A stretch of DNA of 64,000 nucleotides, from assembly GCA_964006375.1 (NCBI GenBank), contig OZ023262.1, positions 95,210,976 through 95,274,975 of the forward strand. Reading direction: 5' to 3'. This DNA is from Tillus elongatus (Eukaryota; Arthropoda; Insecta; Coleoptera; Cleridae). Both the position numbers and the translations under genes were made by a program. Under the pieces are notes generated by a model. That model was given only the letters and a program-made list of their open reading frames with translations. It was not told the DNA's origin and ran no database searches. Below, in pieces: positions 1 through 13,577 of the stretch (positions within the stretch are counted from its first letter, which is position 1; each line of letters opens with the position of its first letter).

Positions 1-1420
1 TGTGCCGATTTTTATCAAATTTGGTAGGTACCTTCCTTTTGCAAGTGGTTTGGATAAGTTCGTTAATCAGGGAAATCGGCTCAGGTTTTCCCGGAAAATT
101 TTGTGTTTTCTTTTGGAAAAAAAAATTCGGAAGTAACAAAGTAACGGCAACCAAATTTGGTACGCTTGTTTGTATGATAAATAGTGAACCATGTACCAAA
201 ATTTACTGTTCTGTAGGATTAAAGAGATTAGAGGCATTTCAAGTAAGAAATTGCGGTTTTGCTCAAAACGTCAATGTCGAGATTTGAAACGTCAAAATTG
301 GCAACATTCAGGCAAACAACTTGAAAAAAATACGGGTTATGTAAACAAAATGTCGCAAGAAGAGTGTTCTGCAAACCCTTAAGTTTCAGCTCCAACCGTC
401 ACTGTCCTTCATTATAAAAAAAAATATTTCCAGAAAATTAATTTCCAATAAGCACTTTATCTGATGCTTGGGCAGCAGTTTTAGTTAAGTTCATGGTTTA
501 AGGATCTATAATTTTTAGCTAATTTGCATAGAAAAAATCCGCTATTGAGGAGATATGGGTTATGTAAATAAAATGTCGCAAGAAGAGTGTTCTGCAAACC
601 CCTAATTTTCAGCTTCAACCGTCCTTCATTATACAATTTTTTTTTCCAGAAAATCCATTTCAAATAAGCACTTTCTCTTATGCTTGCGCAGTAGTTATGG
701 TTTAACGATCTATAATTTTTACCATAATTGGCATAGAAAAAATTCGTTATTGAGGCGACCGCAACTTTTGAATTTCGAAAAGATTTCTTTCAATGAGCGC
801 AAAGTAGGCCACCTAGAATCCATATGTGGGTTTAGTTTCAGTCTTTGTCTGTTTACATATATACAGGGTGACGCATTTCTCCGGTAAAGCTGAATATAAT
901 TGTTATGATACAATATACGAGAAAAAATGGCATATGTTAATTATAGTGTCTTAAGCTACATCTTATAAAATTATTTTGACAATCACAGCATGGACTATAA
1001 GTCGTTGGTGATACCTACATTTTTTCCGAACATCCCTTATATTATTCCATTCTTGCATTTTCTATCGAAATAGAATGCATGTTTGTAAGAGAAAAGATCA
1101 AGACGCAGCAAGTGCGTTTTGGTAGCGAATTTTCTTTAAATCTTTCAAACTTAAATAACTCGATTTGCTATTAACCTAAGGTTTGTTGGTTAAGAAACCA
1201 GTTCTCTCGGAAACATTTTATGTTTATTTTCGGAAAATTTTTGTAAATTTTCAAACAATTTTATTGTGGTAAAATATGGTACATTGTTTCTACTATATAG
1301 GCTCTATCGGTAACCAAGTTGATGCTTGCTTTCATTACAAAATAACTTTCGAACGCATTGAGATATTATCTTCAAATGTGGTATCCAGTTAGCACCCGAG
1401 AAAGGAACGCTTCTAATTGT
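1..1420 (+). repeat. (TA)n-bearing interspersed repeat, forward copy lacking the TA array
   Basis: Begins inside the module after the array (TCAAATTTGGTAGGTACCTT, AAATCGG.C.AGGTTTTCCCGG) and runs through CTGATGCTTGG, ATTCGTTATTGAGG, a nested ~175-bp MITE (865-1,037) and GACGCAGCAAGTGCGTTTTG. Confidence 0.7.
865..1037. mobile_element. Nested ~175-bp MITE with ACAGGGTG / CATCCCTT ends
   Basis: TATACAGGGTG at the left and CATCCCTTATA at the right, inside the larger repeat. The same insert is present at the same place in copies near 23,025, 29,000, 34,080, 38,430 and 51,160, so it arose before the family spread. Confidence 0.5.
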
Positions 1421-1769
1421 TTTTGGGTAAGATCACTTTAGGGGGTAGAGGATAAATAAGGGGATATTTGGTGAAAAATGACATATTTTCAATAAAACTC
1501 GAGTAATATAACGTTTCAAAGGTGTATGGGTACAGGAATACGAATATTTTCTTTGTGGTCAAGTCATGCGCCCTAAATTCATTTCATGAGAATGTATTTG
1601 TAAAGGAAATAAATTATCACAGCTATGTGGAAGTTATAGTTCGATTTGTAGCACCATTTTTTAACGCTTGCAACCTCATTTTTGAAAAAATGTGCGAACG
1701 ATCTGACGATCGCAGCCATATGATACAACACACTCACACACACAACCTTATTTTGGCACAATTTTTAGC

Positions 1770-3040
1770 TGGGTCGAGAAGGAAAACAAGCCCGTGGGTG
1801 AAATACTCTGTTAAAATGATGTTTCACTGACACAAGGCAATACACAATAGTTTAAAATTTTTTGGTTAATCTAATTGAGTAGCTTCTGTTTCTCGCACAA
1901 AAGCTTGTTTTAATACTCTCCTTTGAGCTATTTGAGAGAGAAATTTTTTTAATGCTTATGACTGAATTTTTCAATAATATGAAAACTAAAGGTTTTGTAC
2001 AATTTGACGCTTTCATTAAACAATTTGCTTATAACTTTGTCTCAAAAATGAATGGAAAATCAGAAGAAAATTAAGCCCGTGCCTGAAGGGACCTCGTCGA
2101 ACGACGTTTAGGCTGAAATAGGAAAATAATTGAGAATCTTTTCGTTCATCAAATTCATTAGATACCTCCTGTTTATCACACAAAACGTCTGCTCTCAATA
2201 CACCCATTTGACCAGTTACACAGAAGAAAATTTTAATTCTAATAATTAAATTCATTAATTGTGGTTTCCCTAACTTGCCAAAACAGTTCAATACTAAATA
2301 CAAACGTAGAGATTTTCCTGGCTTCAAAAATGTCATAACATAGCAACGGATATTTATCTGTAGTGGTCATGAACATGTATAAATCAATTCAGTTTTCTCC
2401 TATCTGATGATGCTATCAAGCAGCGAAACCGGTTACAGAGCAGCAAATAAACATTTGTGAAGCCCGACACACGTTTGTATTTATTATAACTAAATATTCC
2501 AATCATATAGAAACGTAAAGTGCTGCAAGATTTGAAGCTTCTGTAAAACAATTTGCACATAAAATTGTATTTAACTATATCAAAAATGAGAAAAAAACAG
2601 ACCCCTGAATGAAGTAGTCTGGTCAAACATTTAACTGAAACTAGGCAAAATAACTAATAAAATAAGTTTTTTCGTTAATGAGATTTCTGTTTATCAAACA
2701 AAATCTCAAATACTCTTTTTTGAGCTATCAGAGAGGCGAACAGTTTTGATGCTTCTAACAAAAGTTTCACTTAATACAGAAACTTAATGGTTTGCACCAT
2801 TTAAAGCTTTCATAAAACAATTTGTATATAAAATTGATGGAATATCAGAACAAAAATATGCCCGTGACTGAAATAGCCTGATCGAGCGACGTTCAATTGA
2901 AACCAGGCGACACTTAAAAACTCAAACGTTTTTCGTTTATAAAATTCATTTGAATATTTTTTAACACACAAATCTCTTGTTTAGTGCTTACTGGAGAAAT
3001 GAGTCGTTTAATGCTTATAAAAAATGTTTCATAGTATATA
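1770..3040 (+). repeat. Degenerate tandem array, unit ~260-280 bp
   Basis: GCCCGTG..TGAAATA.CCT recurs near 1,790, 2,073, 2,600 and 2,860. Around each are AATTTG..GCTTTCATAAAACAATTTG, GAAACxAGGC and TTTTTTCGTTxATxAAATTCATT. Units are strongly diverged, and the second holds an extra ~250 bp. Confidence 0.6.
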
Positions 3041-3159
3041 CAGGTCTATCATAAAAGGTTGCACCAGGGTTTCCCCGAGATCTGCTCAAAATTTCGAAAA
3101 ACCCTTAAACACGTCGATTCTGCTTGGGAGGGGGGCGTTCTTTTAGCTAATTTTCTTTA

Positions 3160-3935
<776 letters not shown>

Positions 3936-4269
3936 TGGACCAGTTTTTTAGTTATTGCTTTCAAATCTTCAGAACAAAGAATCTTAAATTGTCCTATTTA
4001 TTTGGTGTTCAAGCCATTGATAAATTTTTGAAAAATTATAAAATCTTTTGTAGTCACTGGATATTGGCAACAAAACTTTTTTTAGTTTTCTAGTGTTTTG
4101 GTTGATGAAGTGTACGAGTTGGTAGAAAGACGTAAATATGATGATAATCCGTGGGTAGGTTTTTGACGAGTTGTTGGTAACTGTTTGGTATCTTTTCTTT
4201 TACTTTAAAATCCACTGTTGATTGCTTTAATACAATTTTGAACAAAACAAAGTTTTGAAAGCAAAAACT

Positions 4270-4365
4270 CAAACAAATTATCGGTAGATTTTAAAATTGC
4301 AGCTTAATATTTAAAATCCAATTAAAAAAAAACAAATCGGTAGATTTTAATATTGCAGCTTGGAA
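4270..4365 (+). repeat. Tandem duplication of ~60 bp
   Basis: ATCGGTAGATTTTAAAATTGCAGCTT at about 4,280 recurs as ATCGGTAGATTTTAATATTGCAGCTT at about 4,337. Confidence 0.8.
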
Positions 4366-4615
4366 TAGAGAATCAAAAGCGCTCTACAGAAACGTGATAC
4401 TCGACATACGTTTCCTATTAAAATGAATGGGGCAAAAATGACCCCGCTAGGTGGAACATTCTGCTAGGGTTCAAAAAAAGCGTCCCCCTCGCAAACAAAA
4501 TATACTTGTTTTAGGAGTCTTGGGAATTCTTAGCAGTTCTCAAAAAACCCTAGTGCATCCTTTTATGATAGATCGCGTGTATACTTTAAGATTTACAGGA
4601 ATTAAAGCTTTAATT

Positions 4616-6060
<1,445 letters not shown>

Positions 6061-6418
6061 AATGATCGAAAAATTAGTAGAAAAATAAGCACCTAGTTAT
6101 AATAGGTTATTCAAGTGACTTGTAATTGAAGCAAAGCAAAGCTTTCCCAAGAATTTTAGTGTTTTAGTGCAAACAACACTGATACTCAAATCGAGATAAA
6201 GAATTCCTAGCATATTCTTTACATACAATAAATAACAAATCAATAATGTATCAACATTTTGATGTAAATTAGAATATCAAACTGGCTTGAGCTAAATCCG
6301 TGAATACGGTATTAAGTTATTTTTAATACTCTAGTCACGGCGTTAGATTAAATGAATATAGTCATTTAAACAAATAAGCCAGTTTCCAGGTTTCATTGTT
6401 GTACAAGGAATATATATC

Positions 6419-6685
6419 TACAGGGTGATTCATTTACAATGAGAAGTCCGAAATCTGGAGGTACTGCACGTCAAATATGACCTGACCTGACCATTGGCGC
6501 AAATATGCCTTATCCAAAAGTTGATAGTTTCGGAAATACAGTGTGTTGAAAGTTTAATTTTTTAATTGGTGTCTAGTGAATTTTCATTAACAAAATTCCG
6601 TCGTAATGATACTGAGACTTTCGGAAATTTTTTTCAAATGAACACGAATTAGGGCCCCTAGAACCCATCTCCAAGGTACGTTCGA

Positions 6686-6773
<88 letters not shown>

Positions 6774-6822
6774 GTTTGTATGTATGTATGTATGTATCCG
6801 AGCGATAAGTCAAAAAGTACTC
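6419..6822 (+). repeat. CAGGGTG fragment followed by (TA)n-repeat copy
   Basis: CTACAGGGTGATTCATTTAC opens a MITE-like fragment; from ~6,580 the (TA)n repeat follows and ends in CCGAGCGATAAGTCAAAAAGTA, abutting gag. Confidence 0.6.
6691..6769. repeat. (TA)n array
   Basis: 79 bp, then (GTAT)n to 6,797. Confidence 0.97.
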
Positions 6823-7800
6823 TTGCTTGGCAGCTTCAAATAATTCTAGCGAATGGGCCAAAACACCGGTTAAGTCTTTATGTCGCTTTATGTCGCTATC
6901 CCTGAAGCTGTCATTGAATGTTTGCAGTGACAGCTGATTCAAAAATGCCACCGGGACTGTGGGGTAAGCTAATTGTGTTAGTCTGACAACGTCGGCTTCG
7001 AATTGCTGCTTTCGTCTGAATTCTGGAAGCGACTGTTTATCTAAGTTGGATACAGCTGTTGTATGCTGGTCTTTAAATCTCATTTCTATGTAATAACGAA
7101 TGCATCTCCTCTAAGAGCTACAACTACGGAAGTCGCTTTGTCTCTCTTGCCCCAACCCTTTGGTGTCGCAGCGGCTTCAAACTGAATTTAATAATAATTA
7201 ATATAAAGATAAATAAATAAAATGTGGGGACCTTAATTCTTACGACGTGGTCATCTTTGAGTCTGATGTTTCCCTGTACTAGGGTATCATACTTATTTTC
7301 TAGTGATTGCATCTTCTCCTGTACTTCCGCTTGTACCTCTTGCATACTCGTCGACTTGTCATGTATATCGTCGTTGATACCTCTTATTCGACTTTCTACT
7401 TGTTGGAACTGAACTTGTTGTTTACCTACTTCATACGTTCGTCCACTCAAGAAGTAATATTCTCAATTCTGCTGGCTTGTTCTTGGATATTTTTTTGTTT
7501 CTGCATCTCTTCTTATTCCTTTATTTGCTCCTCCATCTCCTTTTCTGGTTCATTTATCTCTTTTATGACTTCTTCGCCCCCCCTTTCTCATTTCTTCTCT
7601 TGCTTCTTCATCTCTTCTTCGTCCCCTTTCTCATTTTTTCTTTCATTCTTTATCTCTTCTAGCTTCTTCTTGTGCTAATTTAACTTTTTCGTCAATTTTT
7701 TAAGCATTTCCAATAACTGGGTGTCCGTATTGGCTGTTGCGCTACGTGTTTTGACATATGCGTACTTAAATCTGGTATACAGTTTATTCTCTTTCAAAAC
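6822..7800 (-). pseudogene. Partial Ty3/gypsy-type gag
   Basis: Downstream (minus strand) of an LTR and primer-binding site. The first part reads DTQLLEMLKKLTKK and a long Glu/Lys/Gln-rich coiled coil broken by stops and a frameshift near 7,450. A 108-codon frame continues the coiled coil (VESRIRGINDDIHDKS). After a stretch with stops, the frame ending near 6,822 contains RRKQQFEADVVRLTQLAYP and LSLQTFNDSFRDSDIK and LAHSLELFEAAKQ, the capsid-type segment typical of arthropod gypsy gag. The element then stops abruptly at a (TA)n repeat copy; no protease, RT or integrase is present. Pseudogene. Confidence 0.7.
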
Positions 7801-7894
7801 ACATCCAGTTATGAATTACTGCTGACACTGATCTTCTAGAGATTCTAGAAATCTCCACGTGGCTCGGAAAATATTTAAGCAAGTAGCTTGAAAA

Positions 7895-7911
7895 TCCCAC
7901 TTCAGACACCA
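7895..7911 (-). other. Primer-binding site, tRNA-Leu-like
   Basis: TGGTGTCTGAAGTGGGA on the minus strand starts with the TGG complement of CCA and would pair with the 3' end of a tRNA-Leu (family knowledge), with about one mismatch. It lies 10-16 nt after the LTR end and before gag. Confidence 0.6.
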
Positions 7912-7921
7912 GTTCTGGTTC

Positions 7922-8350
7922 TGGACTTGTGACTAACAAAACAGAGCTTTTCAAACTACTAATTTATTACAACCAACTATTTTTCAACACCACCATCAAC
8001 TAAAATATTTATTTCGATTTCTATATGTCCATAGAACTACATTTCACTATACGCCTTCTATGATCGCTTAGTATACACCAACACCAACTGACTACTGACT
8101 TACTTCCTCTATCTTCGACTTGCCTATTTATATTTTGTATTGAGTATTTCTAGACCTTTCTACATTGTTCTATATCCGTCACTTCTAATCCATTCTCGCA
8201 ATATAAATCTAGAGTATTCGCTGTTATCAAGACACTTCACAAGATGCCTGCGACCGTAGAAGTAACAGAGTTCATAAACTTAATTCGCATAAAGCAGGGT
8301 GTGATACATTCGGTCGTCCCGATATTACGGCATTATATAATTTAGTAACA
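7922..8350 (-). mobile_element. 5' LTR of a Ty3/gypsy-type retrotransposon
   Basis: Reading the minus strand, the block starts TGTTACTAAATT, carries a TATA-like box, an AATAAA about 110 bp later, and ends shortly before a tRNA primer-binding site. Exact 3' end is uncertain: GTCACA at 7,928 or TCCA at 7,922 would both give a CA end. No second LTR is visible in the window. Confidence 0.6.
8123..8133 (-). promoter_or_regulatory. TATA box within the LTR
   Basis: ATATAAATAGG on the minus strand, inside the LTR and upstream of the AATAAA at 8,008-8,013, in the order expected for U3-R. Confidence 0.45.
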
Positions 8351-8410
8351 CCCCTTTTATTGACTGTATACCACATCCAAAAAGTCTGTATCATAGATAA
8401 AATATCTATG

Positions 8411-8493
8411 AATTTATTTCTGGACGTCATAACATCTAGGTTTGAAATGGGTATAAAGGAAATTAAAGGCTTTTAGTACCAGACAAACTGATT
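8411..8493 (+). repeat. Direct repeat flanking the DUF7869-like region (left copy)
   Basis: About 80 bp that recurs at 11,752-11,828 with roughly 80-85 percent identity by eye (shared core AAGGAAATTAAAG and CCAGACAAACTGA). The copy on the right is followed by its own inverted half, giving a hairpin; the left copy is not. The repeats may mark the ends of an old insertion that carried the broken gene. Confidence 0.5.
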
Positions 8494-8792
8494 TTTTAAA
8501 AATAATTCGTCATATCCGGCATCGTCAATAACAGGAAGAACGTTTTAAGAGGGCAGAGCGAACATCACGTTTTTAAACATCCATTGTGTTATTCTCCAAA
8601 ATTGAGGACCTTGCTGCAGCTCGGTTTTTTGTAATTGTTGGGAAATTAAAAAAAAACTGTTTATTTTGTTAATATTACTTTTTAACCGATGAGCATATTT
8701 TTAATCGATTAAAGAGGGGTTGGGTCAAGATTTAAGACTATTTTGAACTCAATAATTTTTAAATTAATAAGTAAAAAAATATATAAAATATT

Positions 8793-8815
8793 GGAGCTGC
8801 ATCCTTCTTGCAGCA
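8793..8815 (+). repeat. Short GGAGCTGCAYCCTTCTTGCAGC motif repeated around the DUF7869-like gene
   Basis: A 22-bp motif with its own GCTGCA/TGCAGC inverted repeat; a near-identical copy sits at 11,642-11,664 on the far side of the gene. A third, inverted, related stretch (GAGGACCTTGCTGCAGCTC) is at about 8,605. Possibly subterminal repeats of the same old element. Confidence 0.4.
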
Positions 8816-9166
8816 AACACAAGAAAATTTGCGTACTTATCACTAATTTTCACAAAAAAACGAAACTTCGCAGCGAAAACTCTTTTATTAGGTAATGAAA
8901 ATCAAAAGAACATGCCTTATCATGTCATATAAAAGACAAAAAAAAATACAAATTAACGTATTAGTGTCAATGACCAAAGATTAATACAAAACATACAAAT
9001 ATTAAAAAACTGAATAATGCACACACCCTTCATTGGGTTACAAAAGTCAAACGAATATGGTGGGTATATGAAGTACAGTGTTAAATAAAACAGGTTGGGA
9101 TTTAAAAAAAATAACCATTAAAAAAACTAAATAAACGTTATCACACGCACACGCGAAATCCACACT

Positions 9167-11307
9167 TCAGTCATCTGCTTGGTCGTCGTCCTCTGTCGCA
9201 GATACATTTTCGAGTACTTGGGACGATAAAAGATCTTCACTTGTAAGTCCGTTGTAAAAGGTCATTTGGTCCAAGGGAACAAATCGTATAACCAACTGCA
9301 CAACGTCCATGTACTTCGCTTTCTTTAAAGGAATGGGTTGACTATAGACTGGGATATCTACGTCCATTTGAATATTATCGTTTTGAATGTCCCTTAAGAT
9401 TTGAAACTCGATAAAAATTGAAAGACCAGTAGAAATACTTACTCAAATATGATTCAAGTGTTCCTTACTATACTCAAAAATACGATATTTTGAAATTTGG
9501 AATCTTGTCTTGTTAGCGCTTGTGATTACTTTTTTGAAATGGCCGTCAAAGTGAGTACTAATATTAAAGATCATGTTTTGTTTCACTAAAATAGGAATTA
9601 ACTTTAGCTGCTTGCTTGATATAATCAGCGTATGGTTGAGGATTAAACACGTAGTCTTTTCTTCTTAAAAAAATTTCAATAACCCCGAAGCATCGTTCAC
9701 ACGGCAGGAATCTATGCCCCGGCTCAGGAAAGCGATGGACAACTTTTTGGGTGGACGTTGTTCGTACAAGTAAAGACAAAAACTGCACCATTGTTGAATT
9801 TTTGTTTTGCGCCGCAGCGTTATCCGAGAACAGGTACAAAATCTTGACGTTTTGAGGAAGTATGTTGGTGATGTAATGATATAAGAGTGACACTACCTCA
9901 TTGGGCAATTTTCGAGCTGTAGTTTCATCGTATAAATAAAAGTGCGCTTTATTTGTCTTTCCAGAATGGATGCAAAAGTTGTATGTCCACAACTGACGTT
10001 TGTAGAAAGCTTCACCAACAGGAACTTTCGGTAAGGGGAGATTTTGCTGATAGTCAAAGGTTAAAACTTCAACTTCGTCGTTATTTTTACACAATGCAGT
10101 TTTTTCTTTTAGCTCCTTAAAAAACAAGTCGGCCTTAACTACGTGGCTCTGCTTCTCAAATTCCAACTCCATTCTTTCATTTTCGTCGAGGGTCACATCT
10201 TTAAGTTTGGTATGCAAAATGTCACATTTCTTATACGTATCTGAGCGAGGCGCGCCAAAACTATAGTTAAAGTTCTGTTTAAAAAATCGAAAATAAAAGT
10301 CATAGGGTATTTTAGGTTTATTTTCGGGGTTACTTGCACTTTCTGGTTCATAACTTCCCAAATAAAGTTCATGCATTTTTTTACACTTAGATCCGGAGAC
10401 AAGTAAAAGCGACGGGACTTGTTTCTACTATAGTGGGACTGGCTCCTGGGAAAGCTTTTGATATGCGTAGTTACATTTTGCAGTGTATCCTGAGATTTTC
10501 GGTTAGGTCTAGTTTTATGTTTTCCCTTGTTACTAGGCAATGCTGCAATATCCCTGCCACGAAAAGTTGGCGCAATAAGGTCCACACGCTTCCTTGAAAT
10601 ACCGTGAATCGAAACAAAAGCATGTCTACAAACCCGTTTTGATTGCTGGCCCAACTTTACAAAATACATGTGAGAACAAGTACGCCCTGCTCTTTGATTA
10701 GTTTTTTTGCGAATTCTATGAATAGAAGTTGTCTGAATTAATCCTCCCAAATAGATATTTTGCAAATTTCTGTCACCTATTTTGTTAAACTTTTCTAAGA
10801 TACTGTTCTTGTTTCTTCATCCACATTCTGAAAACACTTGTACCTGCAGTTGCTGTTAGTTCCAGTTGATCTCGGCCCCTTCTGTACTCATTTCCAATTC
10901 GTATATATTTTTCCTTCTGCAATAGCTTTTTTCTTTATATTTCTTTTCCAGGCAGCGGGATATGAACTTTTTTTATTTTTTGTTACACGCACTGTGGGCT
11001 CCTCCTGGGGACCAACCTGATGTATATCCTGGAGCTCCTCTGTAGGCTCAACCAGCACGTTAGTTTATTTTTCCAAAGATGTGCTTTTTTTAGTTGAATA
11101 CTTCTTTTTAAGTGAAGCCAGGACCTCATCACTTTCGTCAGAGCTTATTGGCACAATGGGTCGTTTTGGAAAAGAAACTAGTTTCTTCTTTGTACTCCGT
11201 TTTCTACATGACGGTCCGGCCACTTCAGGAGCAGAGGTTTCATCTGAACTTGTAGGCTCATATGCTGAGTCACTAGGTGCAAATGGATCTGACTTGGTTT
11301 CACTCAT
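9167..11307 (-). pseudogene. Broken DUF7869-like (DDE-type) multicopy insect gene
   Basis: One minus-strand gene is split into pieces. It starts at ATG 11,307 with MSETKSDPFAPSDSAYEPTS, continues past an in-frame TAA (11,065-11,067) to SYPAAWKRNIKKKAIAEGK, a TGA (10,888-10,890), and a Cys motif NCRYKC. A frameshift near 10,795-10,800 leads to the 190-codon frame with RVCRHAFVSIHGISRKRV and KGKHKTRPNRKS. A one-base loss in a 7-A run (about 10,374-10,383) leads to the 270-codon frame holding LTFDYQQNLPLP, LYLFSDNAAAQNKN and PGHRFLPCERCFGVIE. Another shift near 9,565 and a TGA at 9,443-9,445 precede the last piece, IPLKKAKYMDVVQLV, ending at 9,167. FD, SDN and the GH..DrdFG-like site look like a DDE/RNase-H triad; here the last is E instead of the usual D. 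The family is widely expanded in insects. Confidence 0.75.
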
Positions 11308-11751
11308 TTTAAAAAAGTTTAACGAACAAAATTGCGGGGAAATTTGTTTACAACCATGTGTCAGTGACCCGCACGGGCGAGAAACAAAACGAAACTAAAT
11401 TTAATATTAAAACCAGTTACGATCAAATAATCTGTACCGGGGCGAGACATCGCGGATTGGAATGTACATCCGAAACCCCAACGAACATGCACGATCGTTT
11501 TCTGCACAAAAATAAGGATGCAAATACAAAAATGCATAAAACTTCTTTATTAAGCATCGGATCTGCATCGTTTTTGCACCAGTCGATCCGTCGTAATTTT
11601 GGGCATATAACGTATATTTTAACTCAAGATGGCCAACAAATGGAGCTGCACCCTTCTTGCAGCATGGTCCTCAATTATATTAAAACTTGTAAGAAATTAA
11701 AGTAAAAGTGTTTTAAAAGTACAGTGTCTGGTCGGCATTGTTATTGAACAT

Positions 11752-11871
11752 ATTATTTCTGAACGTCGCAACGTCTGGGTTTGACATGGTTAAAGGAAAT
11801 TAAAGATTTTTACTACCAGACAAACTGATGTCAGTTTGTCTGATAGTAAAAGCCTTTAATTTCGTTTAACC
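11752..11871. repeat. Repeat with 41-bp hairpin (11,788-11,828 / 11,831-11,871)
   Basis: Two 41-nt arms with about four mismatches and a 2-nt spacer pair perfectly in outline, with AGACAAACTGA and TCAGTTTGTCT at the tip. The left part is a direct copy of 8,411-8,493. Confidence 0.75.
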
Positions 11872-13577
11872 ACCTATGAATTTAACGTAGTTTATCTAAT
11901 CATCGGTTTATGAAAATTCTCTAATATGATAATGTCGCAACTTTCACGTGGAAGCTGTATAAAGCTTTATAAACTAGAAAATTGTCACCAGAAAAGTTCA
12001 TACACAAGCAACCAATGCCTTTGTAAGCAGAACACAATATCTAAACGTGCAGCCAAATACTCTACAGGTTCAAAGCCTCACTGTTTCTCTTGGAAATAAA
12101 GTAAAGCCTCTCAAAATTTAATATATCAAATCAGATACAGAAACATTCTGAGTCGATAACATAATTATACCAAAATGTTGTTCTGTTCTTTGAAGTAGCA
12201 ACCTTTGTGTAATCTGTTTAGGTGTACGCGGATTGTGAAGGTTCCAGATGTTCAGTTAATTGGATTTGTTCAGTGTATGTGATTGTGACTGTATGTCTTC
12301 GGCAGATATACAATTAATTATATGTGTGATCAAAGTGAAGTACTGATAACGATATGCTACCTCTTGAAAATTACGTGAACACTGTGGGAGTTGTTTGCGA
12401 CTACGAACATGCCGGAAGGATTTCCTAGGACCTTTTCCGATATACAGGTAAGGCACACGTTAAGATATATACATATAATTGTGGGTTTGGCAAGCACATT
12501 TATGGTTATGGCATAGGTGAAAACCTACCTTGTGCTAGGAAATATGTTTAGTTACTAATGAGGCTTTTGAAAGAGAACACGAGGAGATATTCCTTTGGTT
12601 AATAGTGTGGAGTATTTTAAGTAAAAAGCCACTATTTTGCAATTTGGTAGTACGAACAAAACACACCTAATTTATTATTTTCTTTACCTAAAGGGGTGGC
12701 GCTTTATATACGCAGGAAGTACATTTTCCAGCATTTTTAGAAATAAAGAAAATATAAGAAATTTGGGTGGCGGGTATTTCCTATGATAGAGTACGGAAGG
12801 GTAATATGGAATGGAATTTTTATTTTTGAGATTATCTCATAATGTATTAGGTGGCCCGTTGATAAATAAACCATAGCGGCTACCAAAAGGCTTTATAATC
12901 ATAGATAATATAAACAAATATAAAAAATGTGTAACTAAAATCTTAAATTCATTGATTGTTGTTGCCCTTACTTGGTGAAACTGGTCCATACTACACACAT
13001 ACTTGGAGAATACTTCTCTGGCTTCACTGTTGGTTTTCTATTTTGTAGGTAAATAACGTAGCCAGCGCGTAAGTTAACTGGAGCAAGTGGCCCTTATGAA
13101 TTCTGGAAGTTCTAGGATGTTCTTCAACGTTTCTGTGACTATAGTTTCGCTGCTTGACAGCATTCTCAGACAGATAAAAATTGAATTAGTATGAAATCAT
13201 GACAACTACAAATAAAAATCTGTTGCTATGTTATGATATGATATTTTGATCAAGAAATTTATCAAATTGAAAATAAAATGAAACACAGATGACAGATAAG
13301 GCTTTCAAGATGTCTACGTGATGTATGTCAATATTTAACATAAAAATAGAACTAGCCTATAATAACTATGATAACAGTTACAACAATAAAATAACTAAAC
13401 AATAACAGTATATAAGCAGTCTCGATACAACGAAACTATTGACATACATCAACTCATTATCTTATTACAACTTTATTAAAAGAATAGTTAAATTTATTTT
13501 CTTTGACTTATTTATTTAGAAAGAAGAATATGCAAGAAAGGGGAATTCATTAAACCAGTTTGCTCGTTTAAAACAAG
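11872..13577. other. No gene recognised
   Basis: AT-rich sequence without clear coding frames except the weak candidate exon at 12,269-12,447. A phrase near 13,000 (GAATACTTCTCTGGCTTCACT) recurs at about 54,190. Confidence 0.5.
12269..12447 (+). other. Possible short first exon (start codon and splice donor)
   Basis: TTCAGTG at ~12,268 resembles an arthropod initiator. An ATG in CGAACATGCC context at 12,409 opens MPEGFPRTFSDIQ, which stops at a strong donor ATACAG|GTAAGG (12,447/12,448). No homology is recognised and no second exon is seen, so this is only a candidate. Confidence 0.2.

Noticed and set aside
2016..2626. Minus-strand frames of 80-106 codons
   Set aside because: They lie in the degenerate tandem array and have no protein-like conservation between units.
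7224..7678. Plus-strand frames rich in Phe/Ser/Leu
   Set aside because: Antisense of the Glu/Lys-rich coiled-coil gag on the minus strand.
9167..9367. Independent 66-codon gene
   Set aside because: It continues the DUF7869-like reading frame after an in-frame TGA; it is the C-terminus of that gene.
9407..9442. Intron between GTAAGT and CGAG in the DUF7869-like gene
   Set aside because: Only 36 bp, a multiple of three and readable through apart from one TGA; more likely exon with a nonsense codon.
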